DNA from: Symsagittifera roscoffensis | Lineage: Eukaryota > Xenacoelomorpha > Acoela > Convolutidae | Assembly (NCBI RefSeq): GCF_963678635.1 | Contig: NC_087068.1 | Coordinates: forward strand, 49,061,724-49,125,723 | Direction: 5' to 3' | Length of the DNA stretch: 64,000 bases | Part shown: positions 40,671-52,673 of the stretch, piece by piece | Layout of the letters: each line of letters starts with the position of its first letter | Position numbering within the stretch: the first letter of the stretch is position 1 | The notes under the pieces: model-generated | Databases searched by the model: none | Told to the model about the DNA's origin: nothing | Seen by the model: the letters and a program-made list of their open reading frames with translations, nothing else | Translations under genes and position numbers: made by a program

Positions 40671-41829
40671 GAAACGTAACCCGTATTGATTTTAATTGAA
40701 AAGGACTTCAACACTTGTCATCTTCTTTTATCATTATCACTTCCATATTCAGAAAATTCCAAGGGTTTTGACTGGAATACATGATGAAGGGACTCCTGAC
40801 TTTCACCTCGGTTACTATGATACTTTTGACCTACTGATTACTTTAATGCGTCTTTTTAGAAATTTGGTTATGTCGAAAAAATCTATTTTCAAGCGTGTTT
40901 TGTACCCTGCTTCTGTTTGGCCGTTGTTGAAGTTGTGTTTTGGGGGCGACAAAATGTATCAGTGGTTCTGGGTTTAATATTTGGCCTAACACAGTTTCAA
41001 GGAGCCCTGGCACTTGTATCATTTTGTGCGCTGAACTGTCTTGCTGTTGTTATTTTTGTTAGTCGTTTCAAATCGTAGATGAAGAAGAATATGGTGACTC
41101 CTTTGAGATAGCCAAAGAAGGTTTCATGATAGCGTTTTCTTCTTTTATGGTAAGATCTTCAAATTTTGCAGCCAAATGGACTAAATGACCATAAGCTGGT
41201 ATCACGAGCCATGATTTCTGTTTTAAAAACGTTTTGTAATGCTTGAATCAGATTCACTTGCGCGAGAAAGTGACTCATAATCATGCACTAGGCTTTTTTA
41301 CAAGTAAACAACTTTTCTTACCCAACTCTTTGATTCGCTCTGGAGATGTGAAGTAATTGGTGCAGTTACAGGAGTTTTTCACCTTCACGTGCAGACTGAC
41401 ATGATCAATATCTTCAAACTCAATTAAAACTACCCCCATAGATCGGTTCAGGTAGTAATTTTTGTAAATAATTACAAATGTTTTAAAAAAATGAGTTTTT
41501 TTTGGACTTGTGGTTTTCGTCCTAATTTCTGTGGGCTGATTTTCCGTTTTTTCCAATGAAATTTATTTTACCTGGTACGCTTTTCAAGCAGTTTTATCCA
41601 AAAAGTTGGTTATTTTATTTTTGATTCAAACAGTTTTTACTATAATTGCTAGTTGTTCTGTAGTTTGTAAGTTTCAAATTTTTTTCTGTTTAACGAGTTC
41701 GGCTTATGTTATGTCAGCCTAACTTACTTCCTAAATTGGGTAGTTTTGAGTTATAAGTTTTTAAAATTTTTTAGCTTGAAATTTTTTTTACAGTTTTGTT
41801 TTCGGCTTAACTAGGGTCAACCCAATCGT
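40671..41829. other. AT-rich spacer, no recognised feature
   Basis: Contains a 93-codon open frame (40696-40977, +) and a 91-codon one (41281-41556, -), both of low-complexity AT-rich composition and without a recognisable family. I do not regard either as a gene. Confidence 0.4.
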
Positions 41830-43760
41830 TGTCGCCTTAGCTGCCGCTCGATCATTGATTGCTGGTTCTTTTCCAAAAAGTTTCGTCAACCTTTCTTCTT
41901 CGACTTTTTGTTATCAATGCTAGATCTTTTTGTCTTGTTAATAAAATATCGTCATTGGGTTTCGTGTTAGACATTATTCGTAGTTCGATGTTGTAGCTGC
42001 CTTTCAACATTGATACTAGCATTAAAAAGTCATGTTGTTCAAAGTAATACGATAATGGAATCAATCTCAGTTCAGTTAGTCTTTGTTTATAGCTCTTATC
42101 CCATATGCCTATTATTCTGATTGTTGCTTTCCTTTGAATTGAATACGTTCTATAATTTTACTTTCAGTTTTGTTCGCGAACCAAGCTGGTGATGCAAAAC
42201 TTATTACAGGTATTACATTTCCTACGTACGCATTGAGTTAAGTGTTTTTCGCAGTGAGCGTGATTTTTCATTTAAGGAATTGATTTCTTTCCAGTTTTTA
42301 TTACACCTATTGTCTGCAATTGGTTTCCATGATAGTTTACTAGCCATAAATAATCCAAGATCCTTTTGTTCGGTTGTTTCAGAAAGTTGTTTTGAATTCA
42401 ACGTGGTGTCATGCTTTACGCCTGCTCTCTATTTTATTCGTAAGATACAGCATTTGCCCTCGTTTATATTCATTTTATTAGCACTGCACCTATCTACCCC
42501 TTTTGATAGATCTTCCTGTATCTTTTCAGGCATCGAGGGCAATTTCTTTTGTTCTTAGACAGGTACATTGCTGAATGAGAGCATAAATCTTTTTGCAAAA
42601 GCTCTTTGCAAAAGTTGTTTTGATAAAAATCTATATAGACTTGAATTGCTTGCAAGAGAATTTTCCATAGGTTAGAAACAAGTTTTAAACTCAAGTTTCA
42701 CTGTTACATAAAATTAACCACTGCAAACCAAAAAAAAGCCTTGGTATTGAATTTGATTGGCTACTCAAGCAAAACTTCTAAAAAAAGTATTCGATGTTTT
42801 GACCATTAAAAACATTGTTCCTGGAAGTATAAATTTTTGTTTTTTTCCCTTTGAGTTTGATTCTTGTGTATACTGGTAGATGATTGAAATTTTTACTTTC
42901 CAGAGATGGCGTACTGTTCTCCATTCAAGGAACATTGTTTTGGTAGTAATTTGAGATTCAATTTTAGATTAGATGGAATTTCTTTTTATTGCAGCAGATT
43001 TTATTGCCAAGCTGAGCTGTTGTTTTGAGTGATACTCTTAAGTTTTTTGTTATTCAGCTTAAGAAATTTGATGAATAGTGTAGATGACTAATTACTACAG
43101 CGTTTTTAAGAAAATTCAAGGTTTGATTGCTAGAGGCTCTTCAATTGATTGTAGCGTTTTAATTCTACGAGTTTTTTTTCTCAAGATGTTTGTTAATTCG
43201 TCCTGGAGTGTAAGATAAGTATCAAAGAGACTTTCTACTTGTGGTTCTAGGTTTTCTACTTGTGGTTTTTCTACGACAGCAAAGTCATCTGCTTGTTTTG
43301 ATTTTGTTTTGGTCATTTCTACTTTACTTTTTGCTGAAAATAGTCAGCTCTTTTTGTCAGTATTCAGCTCTGGGTATAGTCAATATTCAGGTGTAAAACA
43401 ATGAGAAAAATTCTTACAAGGTTTTTGTAGATGCTCACTGTCAAAACAAACATTCAAATGATTTCAGAACATTAAAAGTATCATCTGCATATTCAATTAC
43501 TTTGCATTTTTTTTGATATTTGTCTGCTCGAGGCACAGCTTTGTTGAATAATATCCAGTCTAATTCTGCGTTTTTACTGTAATATTTTGTTCTCTCTAGC
43601 TGTCGAAGTTATCAATCATCTCGAAAGCCGATTCAGCGAAACCCAGACTAATTGATCTAAGATTTGAAAAAACGCATGATCTACTGAGTCAACGCTTTTT
43701 AATATCCTAATGAGGCTACGCCGACTTCTTGTTTCTATCCTTACAATTTCGGAAAAATCA
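41830..43760 (-). pseudogene. degenerate CR1-like RT, second family
   Basis: Minus-strand text in several frames gives the order of a CR1/Jockey-type RT: KSVDSVDHAFFQ (about 43680-43710), YADDT (43478-43492, catalytic box), then SETTEQKDLGLFM near 42370, LNAYVGNVIPVISFASPAWF (about 42180-42240), IRIIGIWDKSYKQRL (about 42080-42130) and RLIPLSYYFEQHDFLMLVSM near 42010-42070. It differs from the CR1-like remnants at 433-1005 in sequence, so it is another family. Stops and shifts throughout; the part between 42700 and 43440 is barely readable. Confidence 0.6.
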
Positions 43761-45779
43761 GTACGGTGATGTATTGCATTCAAAGTCAAGTTTGATGATT
43801 TAAATCCGATTGTATTTTGCTTAGTAGGCTATTGCTTAATAGATAATAATTTAGTTGTTTATATAACAACTTTTCAAGCACTTTTGATCTTGCGCCAGTT
43901 GATGATTCTGGCTTATGATTCTGGTAAATTTTTGTGTCGCTCATATTTCAAATGTATTGTTTTGCTCGGGAAAAATAATTTCAGGTTTTGTGTTAAGTAA
44001 ATAGCTTAGTCTTGAAAGTTTGAAATTTTGAAATTGTTTTTTATTGAGTCTCCAAACGAGTTTTTAGATGTGGTTTTTTATTTGTAGATTTTTGAGTTTC
44101 TTATAAAATTTATCTTATTCCCTCACTGTTGCTCGGTGATTTATGAATTGAATAATTTTAAAACAAAATTGTGATCTATGAGATTAGGTTCTGGTGTATC
44201 ATTACATTCCTAATTTTTTTTTTGGCGCTTATTTTATATGCAATCAACTAATTTTCTAATTTTGAGTTGAAAACTCACGCCACATCTTCTTTATGGTTTT
44301 GTTCTTAAAAATTTTCCAAACAAAATGCGATAGAGCCAATTTGAAGTGTTTTTCTGAGTTTTATGATTCATCATGTTTTCCGTTTAAAAAGTTTTATTTT
44401 CAGCGTTTTAATTGTAATTTGTAGCAAAGTTGTCTGTTTGATTTGTGACTTACAGGCAAGGTCTTTTTTTGCTTAGATTCAATGAATTGGTTCTATAATG
44501 ATGTAATCAATAAGTGACTTTAAACGAGTTTATGTTGATTTGTTCTACTTTAAAGGAGTTCTTAGTTTTATGTCGTAAGAGTTTTTTAGAGTTTGCTGTC
44601 GTTGTTGCTTCTGTGGTGATATCTAATTTATCTTCTGCTTTTGCTTCTTGAGTGACCTCTGTGAGTGACCCCTGCATTGTCAGCGTTGGAGATAAGCCAA
44701 TCAGTATACTGAAAATAAATTTTTTAAGAGTTCTTAAGAGTTTTTTTTAGGATTTTTCTTAAAAAACTGGCATTGAAAGTTACCCAGAAAAATTTTTTGA
44801 ACTTTATTTTAATTTCCGTATGCCTTTTGCTGCTGGCGTGGTGGAGATAACAAGATTTCCTTTGCTCTTCAACTGCTTGCAATCTTCTGCATTTCGTACG
44901 TTCGTTTTGCTGTCTCAGTTCTGCTGGGGTATTCGAGATAAACCAAATATGAGTAATAACCAGTTTTAAGGCTCCGTCCCACTTGGTGTAGGGTTTCTTC
45001 TGGAGTACTGGAGATAAAAGACTGAAAGTTTTTCCGTATTCAGGGTTAGATTATTCAGGGTGATTTTCGATTTTTTCGTATTCAGGGTTAGATAGGGTAT
45101 TGAGTGTACCTAACTTTCATTCACTATCGAGATATTTTTCCAGACAAAAAAGTTTGAGTGTTCAACTTGAATTTTTGGTTGCTTAGAAATTTTCACCAAA
45201 GTTAACTCATGAAAAATCAAAAAGTTTTTATGAGAAGGCGGCTGCTTCCTATCTGTGACCTCTATATTTTAATTTATTGAAACTTTAGGTGGCAGGGTTT
45301 TCAATAAATCTTATCTCGTAGATCGTTCCAAAAACTTACGGTTTTTACAAAAAAAAGAAACACTTTGTTCATCATCGGAAATCAAAAATTTCATCCTTAT
45401 TGCTTACCTTGCCTAGCAAATATACTAATTCAGACCCTAAAAGTATTCTTGACATGTAAAATTAACGCTTGGATACTTCAGGAATGGGGATCTTGTTAAC
45501 TATTCCCCCCGTTTGGATCTTGTTATTTATTCCTCAACCCTAGGCATGTTATATTTTTGACCGTTTCTGTCTAAAACATGTAATTAAAAATGTCAAAAAT
45601 TCATTGACGTTTCATTTCGCGCGTTCGTATTTGTATTGCTCACTATTTATATAATACTTAGTTAACAAATTTCAATTAAATATATTTTCTGAAAAGTGTT
45701 TCAAGCTAATGAAAATGTGGCAGCCAAAGCTGAGTTTCCAAAAATCGAAATACGGTGGGAGGGGGATAGTTAACAAGAT
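43761..45779. other. AT-rich spacer
   Basis: Nothing with coding character. A short direct repeat CGTATTCAGGGTTAGA occurs at about 45032 and 45078. T-runs and A-runs dominate. The 44.2-44.8 kb part may be the remote 5' end of the minus-strand RT element, but no motif proves it. Confidence 0.35.
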
Positions 45780-46800
45780 GCGGAATGGGTTATTTCAAAT
45801 TTAACTTCAAATCTGAAATTTAGTTTTTCTTGGTTATTTTAGATATGAAAAATCACAATTTTTGCTATTTTGGATACTATTGTATTTGATAGCTTCTTCT
45901 AACTACTAGCAGATACTCAGCAAAGTCTGCAATGGGTGACTGCCAAAGTATGTTTCCCCAAGCATGAGCTAAGCATTGGAAACGCACATGTATCGCATGA
46001 AAGTGAAAAAAAAAATGATAGGTCTTCTAAAAGTTTTTGAAAACTTTTTTATCACAGTTGAACAAGAAATTTAGCTCGCAAAAAACTGTTTGTGAAATTA
46101 TTCGGAAAATTTTTCTAATTTTGTATTTCAAAAGCATCAAAAAACAACCCTTACCCAGGGGATTTTCTGTGCAAGATCTGAAATTATTTATTTCTTACAT
46201 AAGGTGATTCTCAGATTTGAAATTCTTTTTTTCAGATCTTGAGAAGAGTTTACAAATTTCAGATCTGAAAATTGGATCTAAAATGGAAAATTTCAATTCT
46301 GAAATAACCTTGAAAAACAAAGTTTCAGATCTGAAATCAGATCTGAGAAATCTTTTGTTAAATTATAATTTATGCATTTCGAGCAAAACATGGAGCTTTT
46401 TGATGTTTCTGCAATACATAATTATTTTAACTAGCGGTCAAAAAACGTCCGAATATTTTCTGAAAGAGTTTTTTTTTTGAACTAAATTTCTTGTTCAACT
46501 GTGTTAAAAAGTTTTCAAAAATTATTAGAAGAACTGTAACATTTTTTATTTTCATGCGCCACTTATGCGTTTGCAATGTTAATCTCATGCTTGGGGAAAC
46601 AAATCGTCAGTTTCCAATTTGAGACTTTGCTGAGTACCTGCTAGTAGCTAGCAAAAGCTATAAATAAATCAAAAATAGCAAAAAGTGAGTCCGAATCATT
46701 GATTTTTCAGATCTGAAATAACCTAGAAAAACTAAATTTCAGATCTGAAATTAAATCTTAAATAACCAAAAAAAGAAGAAAATTTCAGACCTGAAATTAG
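45780..46800. mobile_element. foldback element with imperfect inverted arms
   Basis: The left arm (about 45790-46110) matches the reverse complement of the right arm (about 46480-46780). Pairs include GTTTCCCCAAGCATGAG (45951 region) with CTCATGCTTGGGGAAAC (46586 region), and GAACAAGAAATTTAG with CTAAATTTCTTGTTC. The centre near 46255-46340 has TTTCAGATCTGAAA palindromes. No transposase. Non-autonomous foldback/MITE-like DNA. Confidence 0.65.
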
Positions 46801-47040
46801 ATCTGAAATAACAAATCCTTAAAGTATCCAAGCGTTACTCAAACATTTCACTACCTATTTCAGATCTGAAAATATTATTTGAGATCTGTTTTAGAAAATT
46901 TACTGGGTACGGGAAAAATCAAGTGTTTGCTCGAAATGCATAAACTATACTTTAGTAAAGGGTTTCTCGGATCTAATTTCAGATCTGAAATTTTGTACGG
47001 ATCGCATAAATTTATTTAAAAAGGGATTTCCGATATTCAG
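46801..47040. repeat. scattered CAGATCTG palindromes
   Basis: The TTTCAGATCTGAAA-type palindrome, abundant in the foldback element next to it, recurs here (46858, 46978) and in broken forms. Probably spread with that element. Confidence 0.45.
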
Positions 47041-47534
47041 TTCATGCATGTTAATTCGTTGTTTCTTTGTTTCTTGAACACAATAGAGAATGACATATAC
47101 TTCTTCAAACCCGTTGGACTGAAAGCAAGAGTTTACAAAGCGAACTTAAACTGCAGCTGGCGATTGAGTTGTGACTGTTTTTCATGCCGTACGAAGCCTT
47201 TCCTTCACAGTGCTCTTTTTTGGAATGATCCTTTCAGCTTGTACATTCGATAATAGTGCATTTCTTTGAAAACCGTGATTCGCAAAACAAGAATAATGTT
47301 ATTATTATTGTTTTGAATATTATAAATAAATAAAAAACAATAGTAATAACATTAATAACGATGATTCAAAAAGTGAGAGAGGGCACCACAGAGGTGGAAG
47401 CCGTTTGCATGTAACTTTTTGAGAAATAAGCAACGAACAGTACAGACGGTTTAACTTCAATATGACTAAGGCATGAACCCGACGAACTCTTGATCTTGAA
47501 TAACCCACAAAAAGAACGCGACAAGGGAACACAA
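47041..47534. other. spacer with AT microsatellite
   Basis: An open frame at 47044-47253 has no recognised content. At 47295-47365 there is an ATT/AAT-rich simple repeat. Nothing else seen. Confidence 0.35.
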
Positions 47535-47551
47535 CCACCCGGGTCGAGATC

Positions 47552-47790
47552 CCGCTCAAAAACCGCTCAAGATATGAGCGGTTTGAGCAGTTTTTTAGCA
47601 AGATTTGAGCGGTTTGAGCGGTTTGGGCGGTTTTTTTTGGAAAAACCGCTCAAACCGCTCAATTCTTGCTGAAAAAACCGCTCAAAAACCGCTCATTTCT
47701 TGCGGTGATTTTTGAACGGTTTTTCAAGCAAGATTTGAGCGGTTTTTGAGCGGTTTTTGAGCGGTCTTATGAAGAAAACCGATTAAAACC
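47552..47790. repeat. GAGCGGTTT minisatellite, left arm
   Basis: About twenty copies of a GAGCGGTTT word in both orientations, separated by T-runs or TTGCT-type spacers. Confidence 0.8.
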
Positions 47791-47811
47791 AGGCCTGGAA
47801 AGGTAATGTGA

Positions 47812-48759
47812 CCCCGGGTTGACATCCATAAACCGAAAATGCTTATTTTAAATTTCCCCACCGAAAAAGCTTATCATACAATTGCCTGCATCAAATGTAT
47901 GGAAAAATGCTAATCATACAATTTTCATACAATTTCAAAAAACCATTGAAAAAAGATTCAATCTGGTTTCTCCAGCTATTTGAACCAAATACAACAGTCT
48001 GGTGATGAAAAATAACTACGTTTATTTTTTTTGAAAAAAAAATGGTTATCATACAATTTCCATATATGAAAGTTGTATGATAACCAATTTTTCATGAAAG
48101 GCAAGATTTTCAAAAATTGTTCAAACTTGTTTGTAAACAAATTTAAGTTATATAAGAGTGCTTTTGCTCAATTTAAAGGACATTGCTCATCAAAAACGAA
48201 AATATAATTTGAAGCTAAAAAAATAGTTATCATACAATTTGCATATATGAAAATTGTATGATAACCAATTTTTCATGAAAGGCAAGATTTTCAAAAATTG
48301 TTCAAACTTGTTTGTAAACAAATTTAAGTTATATAAGAGTGCTTTTGCTCAATTTAAAGGACATTGCTCATCAAAAACGAAAATTTAATTTGAAGCTAAA
48401 AAAATAGTTATCATACAATTTGCATATTTGAAAATTGTATGATAACCATTTTTTCATAAAAGGCAAGATGCTCAGAATTATGTTAAAACTTGTTTTTAAT
48501 CGAATTTAAAGTAATTAAGAGTGCTTTTGCCCATTTTAAAACACCATGCTTATCAAAAACCAGGTTTTTTTGCTCAGTTTTAATCGTCACAAATTGTTAG
48601 CTTACGACGAGTAAAATTTTGTAAAATTTCTATATATGAAGAAACGCTTATCCTAGAGTTTTTTAAACAATTTTCTGAGTCTATGAAACTGTAAAAAACT
48701 GTAGGACAAGCTTTTTTTTATATATGGAAATTGTAGGATAAGCATTTTTGGTCAACCCA
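47812..48759. mobile_element. MITE-like element with GGGTTGACC ends and 181-bp tandem repeats
   Basis: The left end CCCCGGGTTGACATCCATAA and the right end (reverse complement GGGTTGACCAAAAATGCTTA) are inverted. Inside, a 181-bp unit occurs at 48045, 48226 and 48407 (third divergent), each opening with a palindrome GTTATCATACAATTT...AAATTGTATGATAAC. Similar hairpins and the same end occur inverted at about 60000-60775, so this is a dispersed family. Confidence 0.65.
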
Positions 48760-48904
48760 CGCTAAGATGCAGTTGAAATAATATCTACAATTTAAAAAAA
48801 GTGCTTAACCGTTCTCAAATCAAGCAATATTTTTTCGATGTCTTGACCAAAAACAATGTGAGTGACTTTTTTCAAATGCTCGAGCAAAGTAACCACTGGA
48901 AAAT

Positions 48905-49245
48905 ATGTAAGATTTGAGCGGTTTGAGCGGTTTTTTTTAGACAATTACGCTCAAAATTTTGCTTCAAAATGAGCGGTTTTTGAACGGTTTATCTAAAAAA
49001 ACCGCGCAAGATTTGAGCGGTTTGAGCGGTTTTTTTAGACAATTACGCTCAAAATCTTGCTTCGAAATGAGCTGTTTGAGCGGTTTTTGAACGGTTTATC
49101 CAAAAAAACGCTCAAAAACAGCGCAAAATTGGAACGGTTTTGAGCGGTTTATCTAAAAAAAACCGTTTTTAGATAAATTGTTCATTTTGAAGCAAGATTT
49201 TGAGCGTAATTGTCTAAAAAAACCACTCAAACCGCTCAAATCTTG
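48905..49245. repeat. GAGCGGTTT minisatellite, right arm
   Basis: Same word as the left arm, in both orientations, with CAATTACGCTCAAAATCTTG spacers occurring twice. Confidence 0.8.
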
Positions 49246-49427
49246 CTTCAAATTAGGTAAAAAATCTCGACTCGGGCAACTACCGCAGAACCTGGGTTCC
49301 GCGAAATCATAGGTTTGAAAGTGAACACTATCAACAGAATAATTTGCCTGCATGTGCTCTTGATGCCGTGATACTCGAAATTAACTCTTTTGTTTTGGGA
49401 TCACTCCCTGCGGTTCTACCGCGAAGC

Positions 49428-49485
49428 TTTAATAATAATCATAATAATCATAATAACAATAATCATAATAATCATAATAATTAGA
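49428..49485. repeat. AATCATAAT microsatellite
   Basis: Simple repeat of AAT and CAT triplets over about 58 bp. Confidence 0.85.
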
Positions 49486-49951
49486 TAAACACAGAGGCGA
49501 ATCAGAGCTTCGAATCACTTGCGATAGCAAACTACATGTCGAAGCTCGAAACATGATTTGGCTTGTTCGAAAAAAGAAACAATGAAATGAATTACTTGGA
49601 AATCGTTCGCTGAAAACCCAGCAAAATTTTTGCAAATTTTGTAGAACTCAATTGCATGAAAAAAAAAGCATTTAGGCTTCACAAATTCCATTCATTTTTT
49701 TCTTTTAAATATTAGATGAAAAGGGTACAAAGAAGAGGTTTTAGTCAAAATTCATAATCCAAAAACTCCAAAACTTACCAAAATTTTTACTGAAATCCTT
49801 AAAACCAATAAACAGCACGCCAATCAAGAAAATCGGAATGTATCAAAAAAAAACTTTGATTGCCTGTTGAAAACAGACTAAATTGAACAAAAAATAGAAA
49901 ACATTTAAATTTCAAAAAACTTAAATACCAAAACAACAAAAAATATGAAAA
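49486..49951. other. A-rich spacer
   Basis: No gene or repeat recognised; A-rich with short homopolymers. Confidence 0.35.
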
Positions 49952-50118
49952 CTTGTGTTACAGCTTGGTGTACTTCTAACTTTTTTTGTTTATATCTTTT
50001 TAACTATTTTTTAAATATTTTTTGTAAGTACCACTATTTTTCAGGTGCTATGTTTTAACTGATGATGAACTTTGTGTTCGAGAAGCTTTTTACCACAACA
50101 TTGTTTTTACTCTTTACT
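49952..50118 (+). repeat. left terminal repeat (pLTR) of the Penelope-like element
   Basis: Direct repeat of 52511-52673, beginning CTTGTGTTACAGCTT and ending near CTCTTTACTA, with some divergence. Direct terminal repeats are usual for Penelope-like elements. It holds a hammerhead-like core, described separately. Confidence 0.8.
50050..50105 (+). ncRNA. hammerhead-ribozyme-like core in left pLTR
   Basis: CTGATGA (50059-50065) is followed by GAAC (50067-50070), a five-base loop, GTTC (50076-50079) and GAGA, the order of a hammerhead core (CUGAUGA, stem II, GAAA) with one change (GAGA). The next bases AAGCTTTTTA can form a very short stem III. Hammerheads are known in Penelope-like element repeats, where short stem III forms act as dimers. 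Activity untested; the changed A suggests this copy is weak. Confidence 0.5.
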
Positions 50119-50129
50119 ACTTTTGGACA

Positions 50130-52484
50130 TTAATGTATTTTACCATATAGACTTCTCCTGTGGGAACTAGACAGACATGGACATTCCAAATTGTTCCATT
50201 GTTAGTGTCGAAGATATTGCCAATTACACTCGAATATTCAAAGAATTGCTTTCCTCACAGATTGTATTTCCTTGAATGTTATTCCTCAGTTTTTATCGTT
50301 CCGGGTACCTACCAATGGTTGTTTCAACCAACAAGCTGTCACAAATTTTCAGAAGAAGTTGCTTAATTTAGAATTGCAGAAAGCAAGAAAAGCTACAAAA
50401 GAACTTGAAGTTAAACTTGAATCAGCACGTGGTTCTATTTTATCAACTGTTCATAATAATTTGAAGTCTACTATTTGGGTTTTACGTTCGCTTGAAAGCA
50501 AATAAAGTCGCGGCTGAATGTAAAGCTCGTCACTAGAGTAAAATTGATACTTTGACAGCCAAACAGGATAAACCGCAGTTGATGACATCAGTTTATCTTA
50601 CTGTTAAGGACGATAGTATGGTTCCTCCTATTGTTGATAAGGTCTTACGTTATGGCCCTAAACATCCTGTATTGCAGAGTTTTAATGAGGAACACTTCCT
50701 GGCTGATATTGATTTACTTCTGGAAGACTGTGGTAAACCTGATGTTCCGTCGGAGGTTGTTAACAAGTTGAATTCTTTAACGATTGGCACACTGTAAACA
50801 ACAAAGAATTGACAAGGATGTTTCTAAAGTGAAGAAATGGCTCACCAGCAACTCTATTCTGGCTATTCCTTATGACAAAGGCACTGGTTTTTGTTTAATG
50901 CGTTCTACCTCTTCTAATCTTAAAACTAGTCGTATTCTTGCTCGGAATCAGTTTACTCGTATAGATGATCGTAAAGACCCGGTCTTAAGTGAAGAAAACA
51001 CTTTTCGCAATAAACTTGCCGTTTTAAACAAAGCTGGTAAGATTTCGGATGTATTTTACCAGAAAGTTCGACCTGTCGGTTCTCAACCTGCTAGATTTTA
51101 CAGCTTAGCTAAAGTTCATAAAACTGGTGTACCCTTGAGATCTATTGTTTCGATGCCTGGTTCTGCGTACCATCCGTTATCTAAGGCAATTGCACACTGG
51201 TAAGAAATTTACCTGAAGCTAATATTAATACTAATGTTGAAAAACTTCGGTCTACTTTATCCACCATTGAGCTTATTGTACCACTTTATCCACCATGATA
51301 TTATTGTAAGCCTTGATGTTGAGAGTTTATCACTAATGTGCTTGTTCTTGATTCTATCAACTTTGCAGCCAATTTATTTTATGACAGAACAAATTACAGC
51401 CGTCCTCTTGTTGATAAGGCTACTTTCATTACTCTGTTGGCGATGGTATCAGTGAATGTGCTATTTGTCGACAAAGATGGTGTTTTCTACAGGCAGTGTG
51501 ATGGTGTTGCTATGGGATCTGTTGTTGGTCCACTTCTGGCAAATATTTTTCTGTCTCAATTTGATGACGAGCTTTCATCTTATTCCAAATTCTTTTTTCG
51601 TTACGTTGATGATATTATTAGAACTTTAAAAACTGGCGGTAAAAACTATCTTCTTGATTTTTTGAATTCAATGCATCCTAATTTTAAGTGTACTCTTGAA
51701 GAGGTAGACCCAGTTACTGGCTTACCTTTTTTTGACCATTGCTACTTGGTACAGGAAGAAGACCGACACTGGAGTTACTTTGAATTTCCTTGCTACTGCA
51801 CCCAAAACTTTTATGTCTGGTATTGTTGCTGGGTATGTACATCGGATTTTCAATGCCACTTCATCATGGGATAGTTTCCATAAGTGTTTATCAGAGGCGA
51901 AAGATACTCTTTCAAAGAATCAGTATCCTAGCTTTTACGTTGATAAAATTATTCATGCAATTTTATCAAAAATTCTTGAAGGCAAGAAAATATCGAAAAA
52001 GCCTGAAAGAACTACTAAATCGGTTGGTACTCGGCTCAGTTTTTGTCTTGAGTACCGTGGCCATGTTACTGAAAGACTCGCCAAAGCCATAAAATCTTCC
52101 ATTCCCTCTATCAATAATTATTTTACCACTCGCAAATTACGTACTTGTCTTTTTTCTGCAAAATCTGTTGTTTCCTTACCTCATCGGAGCAATGTCGTTT
52201 ATGAGATTACTTGTAGTTGCTGTCGAGCAACCTATATCGGGCAAACAACCCGACACCTTCTGGCGCGAGCAAAGGAACACAGCAGAAAAGACGCCCCAGT
52301 TACTATCCATCGAAAGAAGTGCAACATTACTGGCAGTATAGACTTTGAAGATGTGAAAGTCCTCGATTCAGCCACTGGACTGCGGAAATTGATGGCGTTA
52401 GAGAGTTTGTACATTCGGAGAAGACGACCGACCATCAATACACGCGATGAGTACCGGAGCCGCCCCTTCAGTTACGTGTTCTAA
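50130..52484 (+). pseudogene. Penelope-like RT and GIY-YIG endonuclease, several frameshifts
   Basis: Pieces in order: N-terminal coiled coil (50350-50505), a segment with KVLRYGPKHPVLQSFNEEHF (50640-50700), RT start NSILAIPYDKGTGFCLM and RFYSLAKVHKTGVPLRSIVS (51090-51160), GVAMGSVVGPLLANIFLSQF, catalytic YVDD in FFRYVDDIIRTL (about 51595-51630), and an open frame 51732-52484 with thumb text, a Cys-rich GIY-YIG nuclease (EITCSCCRATYIGQTTRHLL, ARAKEHSRKD) and LESLYIRRRRPTIN with the catalytic Glu. GIY-YIG cuts the target for reverse transcription. Stops or shifts near 50505, 50790, 51203, 51290 and 51740; one small duplication of TTATCCACCA near 51258-51290. Confidence 0.85.
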
Positions 52485-52510
52485 GTAAACCACTCCATTG
52501 AGAGTAACAA

Positions 52511-52673
52511 CTTGTGTTACAGCTTGCTGTTCTTCTAACTTTTTATGTTTACATCTTTTAAACTATTTTTATATTTTTTGTAAATACTTTTATTTTTCAG
52601 TGCTATGTTTTAACTGATGATGAACTTTCTGTTCGAAAAGCTTTTTACCACAACATTGTTTCTACTCTTTACT
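52511..52673 (+). repeat. right terminal repeat (pLTR) of the Penelope-like element
   Basis: Partner of 49952-50118. It starts 27 bp after the stop of the nuclease frame. The two repeats differ at about one base in ten, so the insertion is not recent. Confidence 0.8.
52601..52665 (+). ncRNA. hammerhead-ribozyme-like core in right pLTR
   Basis: CTGATGA (52614-52620), GAAC, a 5-base loop, GTTC, then an intact GAAA (52635-52638), and AAAAGCTTTTTA, a near palindrome that could form stem III between two molecules. Flanking CTATGTT and AACATTG can pair as stem I. The core is complete here, unlike the left copy. Confidence 0.55.

Larger units (their letters stand above)
47535..49280. mobile_element. 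foldback element with GAGCGGTTT arrays in its arms
   Basis: CCCGGGTCGAGATCCC near 47539 and ATCTCGACTCGGGC near 49264 are inverted ends. Inside each end lies an array of GAGCGGTTT(TTT) and its complement AACCGCTC (47552-47790 and 48905-49245). The middle is occupied by a separate repeat element (47812-48759). The arms can fold on each other and also within themselves. No coding capacity; the long AA/Phe-rich frames here are by-products. Confidence 0.6.

Noticed and set aside
40696-40977. 93-codon plus-strand frame after the RT C-terminal fragment
   Set aside because: Does not continue the RT family text and has AT-driven composition; no support for a gene.
47552-49245. CRISPR-like regular repeats
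   Set aside because: The repeats lack unique equal-length spacers and occur in both orientations in an animal-type repeat context.
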